A DNA stretch of 38,216 nucleotides from Akkermansia sp. (GCA_030531305.1 JAUNNT010000016.1:1-38216), one strand, 5' to 3'. Shown: positions 1-8,346, numbered from the stretch's first letter. Translations and numbers: made by a program. Notes: generated from the sequence alone by a model not told the origin.

Positions 1-77
1 CGCCGGCACGCGCGGCCCGCCCCCACGGTCAGGGCATAGCATGGACTTCCCGGCCACGGGGGTGGGGCGGGCGCGGG

Positions 78-104
78 GCGTGGAAGCCCCCCGGGCTTCC
101 ACGC
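78..104. repeat. 12-bp perfect hairpin
   Basis: The arms 78-89 and 93-104 are perfect complements around a 3-base CCC loop. A smaller GC hairpin (GCCGCC/GGCGGC) lies at about 117-132. No gene can be assigned to positions 1-177. The hairpins may be terminators of a gene to the left of the window, but neither is followed by a clear T-tract on either strand. Confidence 0.5.
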
Positions 105-177
105 CTCATCCGTGTGCCGCCGCAAGGGCGGCAGGTCACTTTCGAGGTTGCAGGGGAAAGGCTTATCCGCGTAGATA

Positions 178-220
178 CACAAAGGGTGGGACACCCCGTT
201 GGGGCATCCCACCCTTTGTG
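178..220 (-). terminator. Hairpin just beyond tRNA-Asp, probable terminator
   Basis: A 14-bp stem (178-191 with 207-220) encloses a second CCCC/GGGG stem. It begins 7 bases past the 3' end of the tRNA on the minus strand. No U-tract follows (the next transcript bases are UAUCUAC), so it may act as a processing or stabilising hairpin rather than a classic intrinsic terminator. Confidence 0.5.
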
Positions 221-226
221 TAGGAA

Positions 227-301
227 CGAAGCGGACGAGGCTTGAACTCGCGACCTCAGCCGTGACAGGGCTGCGCTCTAACCAAACTGAGCTACCGCTC
301 C
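227..301 (-). tRNA. tRNA-Asp (anticodon GTC)
   Basis: Read on the minus strand, the 7-bp acceptor stem GGAGCGG pairs with CCGCTTC (one G-U). The D-arm begins TAGCTCAGTTTGGTTAGAGC. The anticodon stem AGCC/GGCT encloses loop CTGTCAC, giving anticodon GTC. The T-loop is TTCAAGC between GCGAG and CTCGT-type arms. The discriminator base is G, as expected for tRNA-Asp. The CCA end is not encoded (TTC follows). Confidence 0.96.
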
Positions 302-339
302 TTGCCTTGTTGCACCCGCCTTGCGGCGGAAGCGAGGAC

Positions 340-368
340 AATATACACGCACCCGCCATACTTGGCAA
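340..368 (-). promoter_or_regulatory. Promoter of tRNA-Asp
   Basis: Minus strand: -35 TTGCCA (368-363), 17-base spacer, -10 TATATT (345-340). The expected start near 333 gives a leader of about 30 bases before the mature tRNA 5' end at 301. Confidence 0.7.
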
Positions 369-419
369 GCCTTTTTTTGTAAAAAATCACGGCATTCTGC
401 ATGCGGGGCGCCGCACGGG

Positions 420-1946
420 CTATTCCGGCAGGATTTCCAGGAAGATAAGCGCGTCGTCGTCAGCGGTGTCCAGCACCTCGAAATCAGCCTCGGTGTGGAT
501 GGGGTAGCAGGCGGCGCCCCAGAGGGCTGCCAGGTCGGCCAGACGGAATTCCTGCGGCTGGCAGAGCAGGCGCTCCAGCTCGGGGTCGTCCTCCGTGTCG
601 TCCAACGCCTGTTCCGCGCCGTTGTTGGCGAGGACGGCAATCACGCGCCTGCCGGGCGGCAGCTGGGGCAGGATGGCGGGGGCGGCCATATCGCGCAGCA
701 CCGCCAAATCCCCGACGAGGCAGAAGGCGCTTTCCGCGCCGGCGGAAAGGCCGAGGAAGGTGGAGAGGACACCCTGCGAGCCCATGGTGTGCAGCGAGCG
801 CAGGTAGAGGGTGGGCACCTGCCATTGGGCGTAGCGGTTCCAGAGGGCGGATGCGGTGGGGCTGCCCAGGCAGACGCATTCCGCCAGGGAGGCGTGCGTG
901 GAGAAGGCGCGCACCAGCGCGGGCGCGGATTCCTGACTCTCCAACAGCAGTTCCTCCGTGCGCCCGGACGCCTGGCGGGATGCAGGCAACAGGCGCAGCG
1001 CGTCGCCCACGTGCGGCACATCACCGAGGGCTTTCATGATCTGCTCCGGCTCGCCCTCGATGACCTCGCTCTGGCGCGTGAGGCCGGAGAACCCGCTGCG
1101 GGTGACGGAGAAGACCTGGGTGTCGGGCATGTCCTCCAGCATGGGCCAGAAGGGGGATTCCGGCACGGCGCCCACGCGCAGCACGTAGGGCGGCGGGGTC
1201 TCGCACAAAATGTCCTCCGCATCATGCAGGCAGGAGGCGGCCAGTTCCTCGCGCAAGCCGCTGGCGGCATCCGCCACCACGGGCACGCGCAGGGTGCGGG
1301 CGAGCCACAGCACGGGCTCCTGCTCCGCCGGCTCCAGCGCGCCTATCATGAGCACCAGCCCCTCCTGCGCGTGGAAGCGCAGCATTTGCGAGAGCGCCAC
1401 CAGCGAGCCGCGGAACGGCGGTGTTTCCGGCGGTTCCGCCACGGTGAGCGTGCTCATGTCGCGCGCGGGCATCACGGCGTCCGCATCCACGCGCAGCTGC
1501 AGGTGCACGGGGAAGCCCTCCGCCAGCTGGTCCGCCAAATCCGGCAGGTCGGAGACGGGACACGGCAGCTCCAGCTGCACGGTGGGCGCGTAGATGCCGA
1601 AGAGTGATTCCTGCTCCACGCAGCCGGGCGCGCCCGTGCCGCCGCCGTTGGCGGCATCGTCCACGGTGACGATGAGCAGGGGATGCCGCCCGTAGTAGGC
1701 GTTCACGGCGGCGGGAAGCATGGCCGCGGCCTCGTTGCCGCTCCCCGCCACCACCGCCACCGGACGCCCCGTGGCCTGCACGCGCCCCAGCGCAAAGAAC
1801 GCCGCAGCCGCGTTGTCCGCAACGTCCCAGCGGTGGACAGCGGGACATGCCGCCAGCGCGCGGTACAGCGGGGCGTTCAGCCTGCCGGGGCAGCAGACCC
1901 ATTCCGCAATGCCGGCCAGCGCGGCGCATGAGACGAGCGAGTACAT
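420..1946 (-). CDS. MenD-like thiamine-diphosphate enzyme with altered active site
   Basis: 508 aa, somewhat shorter than typical MenD (about 550). The three-domain layout of ThDP enzymes is visible: N-terminal PYR-like domain (CPGRLNAPL at 19-27, NAAAAFFALG at 45-54), a central domain with PVVADAASGLR (222-232, like the MenD motif PLIADPLSGLR), and a C-terminal PP domain with GDLAVLRD (412-419) and the paired ANN (440-442) that would bind Mg-ThDP. In MenD the PYR motif reads DER and its Glu activates the cofactor. Aligned on the following ALG, this protein has D44-N45-A46, so that Glu appears to be Asn. MenD condenses isochorismate with 2-oxoglutarate in menaquinone synthesis, but no other men gene is nearby. 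It may be a divergent MenD or a related decarboxylase/carboligase. The ATG shares one base with the sanA stop (TAATG), implying translational coupling as the last gene of the murA operon. Confidence 0.7.
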   Translation of the reverse strand: MYSLVSCAALAGIAEWVCCPGRLNAPLYRALAACPAVHRWDVADNAAAAFFALGRVQATGRPVAVVAGSGNEAAAMLPAAVNAYYGRHPLLIVTVDDAANGGGTGAPGCVEQESLFGIYAPTVQLELPCPVSDLPDLADQLAEGFPVHLQLRVDADAVMPARDMSTLTVAEPPETPPFRGSLVALSQMLRFHAQEGLVLMIGALEPAEQEPVLWLARTLRVPVVADAASGLREELAASCLHDAEDILCETPPPYVLRVGAVPESPFWPMLEDMPDTQVFSVTRSGFSGLTRQSEVIEGEPEQIMKALGDVPHVGDALRLLPASRQASGRTEELLLESQESAPALVRAFSTHASLAECVCLGSPTASALWNRYAQWQVPTLYLRSLHTMGSQGVLSTFLGLSAGAESAFCLVGDLAVLRDMAAPAILPQLPPGRRVIAVLANNGAEQALDDTEDDPELERLLCQPQEFRLADLAALWGAACYPIHTEADFEVLDTADDDALIFLEILPE

Positions 1947-2608
1947 TATTCGGGAAGCGGCACGGGGTCGCCGAGGTGCTTGGGTTGGCTGCCGAGGATG
2001 AAGTCGCACACCATGGCGATGCGCGCGGCGCGCTCGCGGATGCCCTGCTTGAGGCGGGAGGCGCGGGTGATGGGCGGCAGGGAGGCCTCGAAGCCCTCGG
2101 CATCGATACCATGGTGGCGTGCGATGGCCACGGCGCGCTCCACATGCTCTTTCTGGCTGATGATGGTGAGGGGTTCCGCGCCGAAGATTTGCTTGGCGCG
2201 CACCACGGAATCCAGCGTGCGCAGGCCCGCGTAGTCGCACACGATGCGGTCCTCCGGCACGCCTTCCGCCACCAGGGCGTTGCGCATGTCGCGCGGCTCG
2301 TTGTAGTTGGCAGCGCGGTTGTCGCCGGAAACGATGATGCAGCGGAGCTTGCCTGCGCGCCAGAGTTCCGCTGCGGCCTTGATGCGGCCGGTGAAGTAGT
2401 AGTTGAGCCTGCCGCGGGCGATATACTTGCTGCAGCCGAGCACGAGGCCCACGGAGCCGGCGCGGCAGTCCTGCGCCTGGGCATGGCAGTACGGCGCGGA
2501 CGGCAGCTCCGTGCGCAGCTCGCACACCGCCACAAGCGTGAGCAGCGCCAGCACCGCGATGCACGGGATGCGGCAGAGCTTCAACAGGCGGCGCAGCAGC
2601 TTCTTCAT
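1946..2608 (-). CDS. sanA: SanA/YdcF-type DUF218 membrane protein
   Basis: 220 aa. One N-terminal membrane segment (about residues 14-28) follows a very basic start (MKKLLRRLLKLCR). The rest matches SanA: VGLVLGCSKY, LNYYFTGRIKAA, IIVSGDN, YNEPRDMR, DYAGLRTLDSVVRAK and a final PLGDPVP-like tail. In enterobacteria SanA is an inner-membrane protein needed for envelope exclusion of vancomycin at high temperature; its biochemical activity is not settled. The gene sits 18 bases after the mutarotase and overlaps the MenD-like start by one base, so it belongs to the murA operon. Length is close to the E. coli protein (239 aa). Confidence 0.85.
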   Translation of the reverse strand: MKKLLRRLLKLCRIPCIAVLALLTLVAVCELRTELPSAPYCHAQAQDCRAGSVGLVLGCSKYIARGRLNYYFTGRIKAAAELWRAGKLRCIIVSGDNRAANYNEPRDMRNALVAEGVPEDRIVCDYAGLRTLDSVVRAKQIFGAEPLTIISQKEHVERAVAIARHHGIDAEGFEASLPPITRASRLKQGIRERAARIAMVCDFILGSQPKHLGDPVPLPE

Positions 2609-2626
2609 CGGGTGGGATATAATGGT

Positions 2627-3475
2627 TCAGGCGATATCCACCAGCTCCACGTGCATGGTGAGCTGGTGCGTGTCTCCGCAGCGCAGCAGGATGTTCTCCG
2701 CGGGCACGGCGGTGGTTTCCACGCAGAGCATGCCGCGCTCGTTGCCGGCGCCCAGGTCGCCCATGCCCTCCGCCAGCTTGGCGCCGGGGTTCCACACCAC
2801 GGCGCTGCCGGAGCCGGAGCGGGTGATGCGGATGCTGCGGCCCCAGGCGGGATCGTGGATGGTGATGTCCGCGTGCTCGTCCACGGGGCAGTAGATGCGG
2901 TCGATGTGCCCGGCGGGTATCAGCGGGTCTTCCGAATGCTCCACGGGGTCGTCCGCGAACTCGGTGAACGCGCATTCCTCCAGGCCCGTCACGGCCGCCT
3001 TCTCATAGTCGCTCACGGCAAAGTAGGCGTGCAGCGCAGCGGAGAACGGCATGCTGCGCGGCACGTCCAGCGTCATCAGGCTCACCGTCAGCGTGCGCCC
3101 CATCTCGATGGCCAGCGCCGCGCTGGGCATCAGCTCCGCCGCGGGCGGCAGCGCCAGCAGCAGGCGCACGGTGCCGTCGTCGTCCTCCTCCTGTTTGGCG
3201 AGCTGCCAGAGGGCGGTGCGTGCCACGCCGTGGGACGGCAGGGAGGGGTCTTCCGTGTTCTTGCCGAACCAGGGCCAGCAGACTGGGATGCCGCCGCGCA
3301 GGGCCTTGCCGGGCTTAAAGGCCATCTTGGGGCTGGTGAAGAGCACGGGCCTGGCGCCCTTGGGTGCCCATTCCAGCACGTGGCCGCCGTAGAGGGAAAT
3401 GCATCCGCGGCACAGCGGAGTGTCGATGCGCAGGATGGGGAATTCCTCGCCGTGGGGGTGTTCCGTGGTAATCAT
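2627..3475 (-). CDS. D-hexose-6-phosphate mutarotase / aldose 1-epimerase family
   Basis: 282 aa of the YeaD-type aldose-1-epimerase family, a beta-sandwich enzyme that interconverts alpha and beta anomers of hexose 6-phosphates in the cytoplasm. Family landmarks are LYGGHVLEWAP (about 24-34), RGGIPVCWPWFG, LPSHGVART (catalytic-region His), ALHAYFAVSD (second His) and VVWNPG near the C terminus. The start chosen is MITTEHPHGEE, 26 bases after the murA stop. The reading frame stays open upstream, but there it is antisense-like shadow overlapping murA. No Shine-Dalgarno sequence is visible. It is probably cotranscribed with murA. Confidence 0.85.
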   Translation of the reverse strand: MITTEHPHGEEFPILRIDTPLCRGCISLYGGHVLEWAPKGARPVLFTSPKMAFKPGKALRGGIPVCWPWFGKNTEDPSLPSHGVARTALWQLAKQEEDDDGTVRLLLALPPAAELMPSAALAIEMGRTLTVSLMTLDVPRSMPFSAALHAYFAVSDYEKAAVTGLEECAFTEFADDPVEHSEDPLIPAGHIDRIYCPVDEHADITIHDPAWGRSIRITRSGSGSAVVWNPGAKLAEGMGDLGAGNERGMLCVETTAVPAENILLRCGDTHQLTMHVELVDIA

Positions 3476-3501
3476 GGCGGTGGGGAGAAATGGAAAATAC
3501 G

Positions 3502-4797
3502 TTAGGCTTCGACGACGCCCCCTTCGGTGTCGCGCACGCGCTTCACCACGGCGCCGATGCTCAGCAGCTTGTCGTCCAGCATCTCGTACCCGCGGTCGAT
3601 GTGGTACAGGCGGTGGATTTCCGTGGTGCCCTCCGCAGCCAATGCCGCCAGCACCAGCGCCGCACTCGCACGCAGGTCGCTCGCCATCACGGGTGCGGCG
3701 GACAGGCTGTCCACGCCGGTGATGATGGCGGTTCCGTTGTCCACCTTGATGTTGGCGCCCATGCGCTTCAATTCCGAGCAATGCATAAAGCGCTGCGGGA
3801 AGATGGTGTCCTTCACCACGCTGATGCCGGGAGTCACGGCGAAGAGGGCGGTCATCTGGGCCTGCATGTCCGTGGGGTATCCGGGGTAGGGCGCGGTGGT
3901 GATCTTGCCGCTCAGGGGCTTCTCGCCGGGTTTCACGAAGACCTCCGTGCCGTCCGCGGAGAACTCTACGCTGTGGCCGCATTCCACCAGCAGGTCTGCA
4001 ATGGCCTGCACGTGCTCGCGGCAGATGCGGCAGATGCGCAGACCGTCGCTGACGAGCGCGGCGGCCACCATGAAGGTGCCGGTCTCGATGCGGTCGGGGA
4101 TGACGGTGTGCTCGCAGCCGTGCAGGTATTCCACGCCGTGGATGGTGATGGTGCGGGAGCCCGCGCCCTCGATGCGCGCGCCCATCTTGTTCAGGAAGTT
4201 CGCCAGGTCCACCACCTCCGGTTCGCGCGCGGCGGATTCAATCACCGTGGTGCCGCGCGCCAGCACGGCCGCCATCATCAGGTTGTCCGTGCCGAGCACC
4301 GTCGGCCCGTTGTCGCCCCGCATGTCAACCGTGGTGCCCACCAGCCCGTTCGGCGCCTCGATGAGCATGTTGCCGCCCTTCACGCGAACCCGCGCACCCA
4401 GCGCCTGAATGGCCTTTACGTGCAGGTCCACCGGGCGGTCGCCTATCACGCAGCCGCCGGGCAGCGGCAGCGTGCAGCGCTTCATGCGCGCCATCATCGG
4501 CCCCAGCAGGCAGATGGATGCGCGCATCTTGCGCACCTGCTCGTACGAGGCGGAGGAGGAGATGCCGTCGGGCGACTCGATGCGCACGGTGCCGCTGGAG
4601 CGCTCCACGGAGGCTCCCAGCTGGCTGAGGATTTGGATCATGTAGTTGGTGTCGGAAACATCCGGCACGCGGGAGATGCGCACGGGGTCGTCCGTGAGCA
4701 GGGAAGCCGCCAAAATGGGCAGGGATGCATTCTTGGAGCCGCTGATGTTCAGCCGCCCGCTCAGCTTGTGGCCGCCTTCTACGATAAGTTTGTCCAT
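3502..4797 (-). CDS. murA: UDP-N-acetylglucosamine 1-carboxyvinyltransferase
   Basis: 431 aa, usual MurA length. It transfers enolpyruvate from PEP to UDP-GlcNAc, the first committed step of peptidoglycan synthesis, in the cytoplasm. Visible landmarks: SGSKNASLPI with the active-site Lys-Asn at 22-23, LPGGCVIGDRPVDLH with the catalytic Cys at 116, and YPGYPTDMQAQ with Asp310 (the general-base region). Because the PEP-loop residue is Cys rather than Asp, the enzyme should be alkylated by fosfomycin. It is the first gene of a four-gene minus-strand operon with mutarotase, sanA and the MenD-like gene, led by a promoter at 4839-4868. Confidence 0.97.
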   Translation of the reverse strand: MDKLIVEGGHKLSGRLNISGSKNASLPILAASLLTDDPVRISRVPDVSDTNYMIQILSQLGASVERSSGTVRIESPDGISSSASYEQVRKMRASICLLGPMMARMKRCTLPLPGGCVIGDRPVDLHVKAIQALGARVRVKGGNMLIEAPNGLVGTTVDMRGDNGPTVLGTDNLMMAAVLARGTTVIESAAREPEVVDLANFLNKMGARIEGAGSRTITIHGVEYLHGCEHTVIPDRIETGTFMVAAALVSDGLRICRICREHVQAIADLLVECGHSVEFSADGTEVFVKPGEKPLSGKITTAPYPGYPTDMQAQMTALFAVTPGISVVKDTIFPQRFMHCSELKRMGANIKVDNGTAIITGVDSLSAAPVMASDLRASAALVLAALAAEGTTEIHRLYHIDRGYEMLDDKLLSIGAVVKRVRDTEGGVVEA

Positions 4798-4838
4798 GGA
4801 GGTTGAAAGAGAGGTGTGAATCGCTTCTTCTGTGCGTT

Positions 4839-4868
4839 ATTCTAACATTCCCGCACCGCTTCTCTCAA
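4839..4868 (-). promoter_or_regulatory. Promoter of murA operon
   Basis: Minus strand: -35 TTGAGA (4868-4863), 18-base spacer, extended -10 TGTTAGAAT with TAGAAT at 4844-4839. The 16-base string around the -10 (GCGGGAATGTTAGAAT) recurs exactly in the promoter of the amidase at 17310. The predicted leader is about 35 bases and has no Shine-Dalgarno. Confidence 0.65.
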
Positions 4869-4882
4869 GCATAATGTATGCC

Positions 4883-5638
4883 TCAATAATCGGTGAGCCT
4901 GCCGTTGCGCGCCTTGAGTCCGCGCTCCATGTTGGCGCGCATGATCTTGCCCTGGCGGCTGTTGCGGCCCTCTGCGGTGAAGACGGAGATGTAGTGGCGG
5001 TTGTCGGTGTCGCTCTGCACGCGCTCCCAGTGCTCGATGGGGTAGCGGTGGTTTTCCTTGTAGATGTGGGCGAGGTGTGCGCGGACGTCCGGCACGTCGT
5101 ACCATTTCTCGATGATGATGTCCTTGCGGTTCATCACGATGATGCGGCCGCTCTTGGGCCAGGGGTCCATGAGGATGGCATCCGGCCACTGCCCCGCGGC
5201 GGCGCGGATGTAGAGGCTGTTGTGCTCGTCGGAGTTGTCGCCGTCGCGCCGGCAGCAGCCCAGGTAGAAGTAGTCCAGGTGGCGGCGCCGCATCTCGCGG
5301 AACATGTCCGCCTGGTACTGCCAGCAGAGGCCGCGCTCGCGGATGTGCTCCGGCGAGTTGACGGCGCGGTTGTTCTCCCAACCCATGCCGATGGGGTTGT
5401 TGATGCGTGCGATGGAGATGCCGGCCTTGAAGCCGTGCTCCACAAGCCAGGCGGCCTCCTCGCGCGCGGCGGGGACGGTGCGCTGTTCGGGCGGCAGGAG
5501 GTAGATGAGCTGGTTGAAGTCTTCCTGTCGTTCCTGCTGCAACTGGTGTTCGATGTAGTAGTCGAAATCGGGTGCGTGCATTTTGCAGGCGGTGCAGAGC
5601 AGCGCGAGGCCGCAGGCGATGGTGGCTATTCGTTTCAT
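4883..5638 (-). CDS. Hypothetical lipoprotein, paralogue of the next gene
   Basis: 251 aa. MKRIATIACGLALLCTAC is a lipoprotein-type signal with the acylated Cys at about 18; the -3 residue Cys is atypical. I do not recognise the family. The mature part shares many blocks with the protein encoded just upstream: LLPPEQRTVPAAREEAAWL, ISRIN/SIARIN, RGLCWQYQxDM(F/Y)RE(M/L)RRR, YFxLGCC and EHNxxYxRA, then a WPDA-type segment and PIEHW. The conserved Cys/Trp-rich LGCC and CWQYQ motifs suggest a folded domain with disulfides or metal. It lies 9 bases after the upstream gene, so the pair is one transcriptional unit. Confidence 0.75.
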   Translation of the reverse strand: MKRIATIACGLALLCTACKMHAPDFDYYIEHQLQQERQEDFNQLIYLLPPEQRTVPAAREEAAWLVEHGFKAGISIARINNPIGMGWENNRAVNSPEHIRERGLCWQYQADMFREMRRRHLDYFYLGCCRRDGDNSDEHNSLYIRAAAGQWPDAILMDPWPKSGRIIVMNRKDIIIEKWYDVPDVRAHLAHIYKENHRYPIEHWERVQSDTDNRHYISVFTAEGRNSRQGKIMRANMERGLKARNGRLTDY

Positions 5639-5647
5639 GGTTGGGTA

Positions 5648-6385
5648 TCAGTAGTTCGTGGGGCTTCCGGGGTGTTCCTTCCTCCCCTCCTCGATGTTCT
5701 CCAGCATGCGCTTGTACTGGCTGGCGTTTTCCATGCCCTGTTCCCAGTAGAAAGTGTAGCTGTTGAATCCGTTGCGCAGGATGCCCCAGTGCTCGATGGG
5801 CATCTGGTGCCCCTCCGGGTAGATCATCTGCAGGGTCTTGCACACGACCGGGCGTTCCACCCAGCGCTTCTGGTTCAGCTCGGATGCCAGGTTCACCTTC
5901 AGGCGGCCGTTCCACATCCAGGCGTCAAGCACCCAGGCGTTCGGCCACACGTCGTTGATGGCGCGCACGTACACGCAGTTGTGCTCCGAGCGCGCCGCGC
6001 GGTCGCGCACGCAGCAGCCCAGGGCAAAGTATTTCAGGGGACGGCGGCGCAGCTCGCGGTACATGTCGTGCTGGTACTGCCAGCAGAGGCCGCGGTCCTG
6101 CAGGTGGGCGTTGATGAGGGCGTTTCCGGCCCAGCCAGGGAAGCAGGAGCCGTTGATGCGGGAGATGCCGGCCGCGGCCTTGTAGGCGGTGTCGGCCAGC
6201 CAGCGAGCCTCCTCCCGCGCGGCGGGAATGCTGCGCTGCTCCTCCGGCAGCAGCTTGACGAGGTTCTCGCACAGCAGGTTGCGCCGCTGCACAATAAGGT
6301 TGGTGTACGGATAGCTCGCAGGAGGCGGGTAGCACCCCGTCACCAGCATGGCCGCAGCCAGTATCCACACCATCCGTTTTTTCAT
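5648..6385 (-). CDS. Hypothetical lipoprotein, first of a tandem pair
   Basis: 245 aa from the MKKRMVWILAAAMLVTGC start. The lipobox LVTGC is good and puts the lipidated Cys at residue 18. The frame is open further upstream, but the promoter at 6397-6425 excludes those starts. Shared blocks with the downstream paralogue are LLPEEQRSIPAAREEARWL, GISRING, RGLCWQYQHDMYRELRRR, KYFALGCC, SEHNCVYVRA and MPIEHWG. The two proteins therefore arose by tandem duplication, but they are now quite divergent. Function unknown; the location should be periplasmic face of a membrane. Confidence 0.75.
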   Translation of the reverse strand: MKKRMVWILAAAMLVTGCYPPPASYPYTNLIVQRRNLLCENLVKLLPEEQRSIPAAREEARWLADTAYKAAAGISRINGSCFPGWAGNALINAHLQDRGLCWQYQHDMYRELRRRPLKYFALGCCVRDRAARSEHNCVYVRAINDVWPNAWVLDAWMWNGRLKVNLASELNQKRWVERPVVCKTLQMIYPEGHQMPIEHWGILRNGFNSYTFYWEQGMENASQYKRMLENIEEGRKEHPGSPTNY

Positions 6386-6396
6386 GCAGCGCGTGT

Positions 6397-6425
6397 ATGA
6401 TAGCACACCACGGCGCGCCTGGCAA
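6397..6425 (-). promoter_or_regulatory. Promoter of lipoprotein pair
   Basis: Minus strand: -35 TTGCCA (6425-6420), 17-base spacer, -10 TATCAT (6402-6397). Only 11 bases separate the -10 from the ATG at 6385, so the leader would be about 5 bases or less. Confidence 0.65.
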
Positions 6426-6435
6426 GAATTTCGCA

Positions 6436-7296
6436 TCATTCCTCCCGGCCGCGGATGCGCAGCAGCAGCAGCTCAGGCCGGCAGAACAGGCGGATGGGCA
6501 GCACGCTCGTGCCCACGCCGCGGGATACGTACTCCAGCCGCCCGTCCTTCAAGGTGTGCGCCCCATTGGTGCGGGAGACGGGCACATGGGGGTCGATGCT
6601 GAACAGGGCGCCGATGCCGGGGAGGCACACCTGGCCGCCGTGCAGGTGGCCGCTTACGGTGATGAGCGTGCCGCGCGGCGCAAAGCTGGTGCCGTAGGGC
6701 GTGTGGGACAGCAGCACCATCGGCACGCCCTCCTGCGGCTGCGGCACCTTGCCCGGCGTGCGGAAGGTGAACAAGCAGCGGATGCCGCCGATGTCCAACG
6801 GCTGGTCGTCTATCATCAGCCGCTCCCGCCTGCCCTCCATCAAATGGATGCCTATTCCCTCCAGCGCAGCGGTGATGGCAGCGGGGTTGTGCCAGTGGTC
6901 GTGGTTGCCCAGCACCGCAAAGCACGGTACGGCCGCCAGCGGCTTCAAGTGCTCCGCGATTTCCGCCTCTTCCATGCTGGATATGAACGGGCTGCCGGGG
7001 CGTCCGCACATGTAGTCGCCCAGCAACAACACGGCATCAGGTTTCAACGCCAATGTACGTTTCACAACCTCGTCAAGGTAGGCGCCATCGTATGGATGCG
7101 CATGCAAGTCCGCGAGCACCGCCAGACGTGCCTCCCTGCCCTGCCAGCCGGGCGCTTCCACGGTGTACTCGGTTTCCTCAATCCACCCGCGCTCGATAAA
7201 CACCCCGTACGTCACCAGTAAAATTCCGAAAATTACAAGTGAAAGAAGAATCTTGTATGAAAGTTTAAGGCTATCCCTGAGCTTTTTGAAAATCAT
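6436..7296 (-). CDS. Membrane-anchored metallophosphoesterase (YkuE/YaeI type)
   Basis: 286 aa. One N-terminal membrane anchor (about residues 15-32) is followed by a calcineurin-like phosphoesterase domain with all metal motifs: LADLHAH (Asp63, His65), LLGDYM (Asp94), GNHDHW (Asn131, His132), LSHTPY (His198) and SGHLHGGQ (216-222). Proteins of this type hydrolyse phosphodiesters or lipid-linked phosphates with two metal ions, and the anchor would place the domain at the membrane surface. The substrate cannot be told from sequence. The gene starts 6 bases after the ribD stop and has no visible promoter of its own, so it is probably cotranscribed with ribD. Confidence 0.88.
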   Translation of the reverse strand: MIFKKLRDSLKLSYKILLSLVIFGILLVTYGVFIERGWIEETEYTVEAPGWQGREARLAVLADLHAHPYDGAYLDEVVKRTLALKPDAVLLLGDYMCGRPGSPFISSMEEAEIAEHLKPLAAVPCFAVLGNHDHWHNPAAITAALEGIGIHLMEGRRERLMIDDQPLDIGGIRCLFTFRTPGKVPQPQEGVPMVLLSHTPYGTSFAPRGTLITVSGHLHGGQVCLPGIGALFSIDPHVPVSRTNGAHTLKDGRLEYVSRGVGTSVLPIRLFCRPELLLLRIRGREE

Positions 7297-7302
7297 GGCG
7301 GG

Positions 7303-8346
7303 TCATTTGGAGGTGGGCAGGATGCCGCGGACGATAATGTCCCTGCCCGCCTGGGTGAAGGTGGTGTGTTCTAAATGCAGCTCGTTGGCGAGGAAATCGC
7401 CGGGTACGATTTGCGCCTCGCCGCCGGAAAGGATGGGCGCAATGTCCTGCACCCACTCGTTCACCAGTCCGCGGTTCAGGAATTCCTTGAGCAATGTGCC
7501 GCCGCATTCCAGCATCAGCGTGATGATGCCGTGCTCTTTGTACAGCCTTTGCAGCATTTCGGGGTAATCTTTGACGTTCTCCAGCACCAGGGTGCGGGCT
7601 CTGTGTTCATCCGTGAAGAGCTTGGCATCCGCAGGCAGGGTGGCGCGGTGCCGGGTCATCACGATGCGCCAAGGCTGTTCCTTGCGCTCAGATGGCCCTG
7701 TAAGGGGTGTTCGGATGGTGAGCGCGGGATTGTCCCGCCGGACCGTTTCCCCGCCCACCAGGATGGCGTCAGACGCAACACGTAGCTGGTGTGCGTGGCG
7801 CAGGGCCTCGGGGTCGCTGATCCAGCGCGCCGTCTTGCGCACCATTTTGGCATCCAGCGTGCAGGCCACCTTGGCCAACACCCAGGGACGCCCCTGCTCC
7901 GTGGCGAATATCCAGGGACGCAGCACCTCGCGGCATTGTTCCGCGCATACGCCGCCCTGGGCTTGTATGCCGGCGGCTTGCAGGATGGCGTCCGCCTGGC
8001 CGCGGTGGCGGGTGTCGGGATCCACCATGCCGTAGACCACGCGTGAGATACCGTGCTCAATGATGGCATCGGTGCACGGAGGTGTTTTTCCGTGGCTGGA
8101 GCAGGGTTCAAGGGTCACATAGATGGTGGAGCCTTGCAAATTGCCCCCCTGCCCTCTTGCTATGGCATCGGCTATGGCGCGGCGCTCCGCATGGGCTTCG
8201 CCCGCCTTTTCGTGCCAGCCCTCGCCGATGATGCGGCCATCCTTGACAACGACCGCACCCACGGGTGGATTGGGACTCGTGGTGCCCACGCCCTTGCGCG
8301 AGAGTTCCACGGCCTTGAGCATCCACTCTGTGTCCGGTTCAGACAT
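7303..8346 (-). CDS. ribD: Bifunctional pyrimidine deaminase/reductase of riboflavin synthesis
   Basis: 347 aa. It carries out the deamination and reduction steps that follow GTP cyclohydrolase II in riboflavin synthesis. The N-terminal deaminase domain has the zinc motifs HAE (52-54) and PCSSHGKTPPC (81-91). The C-terminal RibD_C/DHFR-like reductase domain begins around residue 145 (WVLAKVACTLDAKM) and ends near the C terminus. I chose MSEPDTEWM at 8346. An in-frame ATG lies three codons upstream at 8355, but it overlaps the last bases of the -10 box and cannot be in the transcript. The start then coincides with the expected +1, so the mRNA is probably leaderless. No other rib gene is in the window. 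Confidence 0.95.
   Translation of the reverse strand: MSEPDTEWMLKAVELSRKGVGTTSPNPPVGAVVVKDGRIIGEGWHEKAGEAHAERRAIADAIARGQGGNLQGSTIYVTLEPCSSHGKTPPCTDAIIEHGISRVVYGMVDPDTRHRGQADAILQAAGIQAQGGVCAEQCREVLRPWIFATEQGRPWVLAKVACTLDAKMVRKTARWISDPEALRHAHQLRVASDAILVGGETVRRDNPALTIRTPLTGPSERKEQPWRIVMTRHRATLPADAKLFTDEHRARTLVLENVKDYPEMLQRLYKEHGIITLMLECGGTLLKEFLNRGLVNEWVQDIAPILSGGEAQIVPGDFLANELHLEHTTFTQAGRDIIVRGILPTSK

Noticed and set aside
420-2975. One 851-codon minus-strand open frame covering MenD-like, sanA and mutarotase regions
   Set aside because: Its upstream part is an off-frame shadow of sanA and the mutarotase. Only the MenD-like part from 1946 has protein-family similarity.
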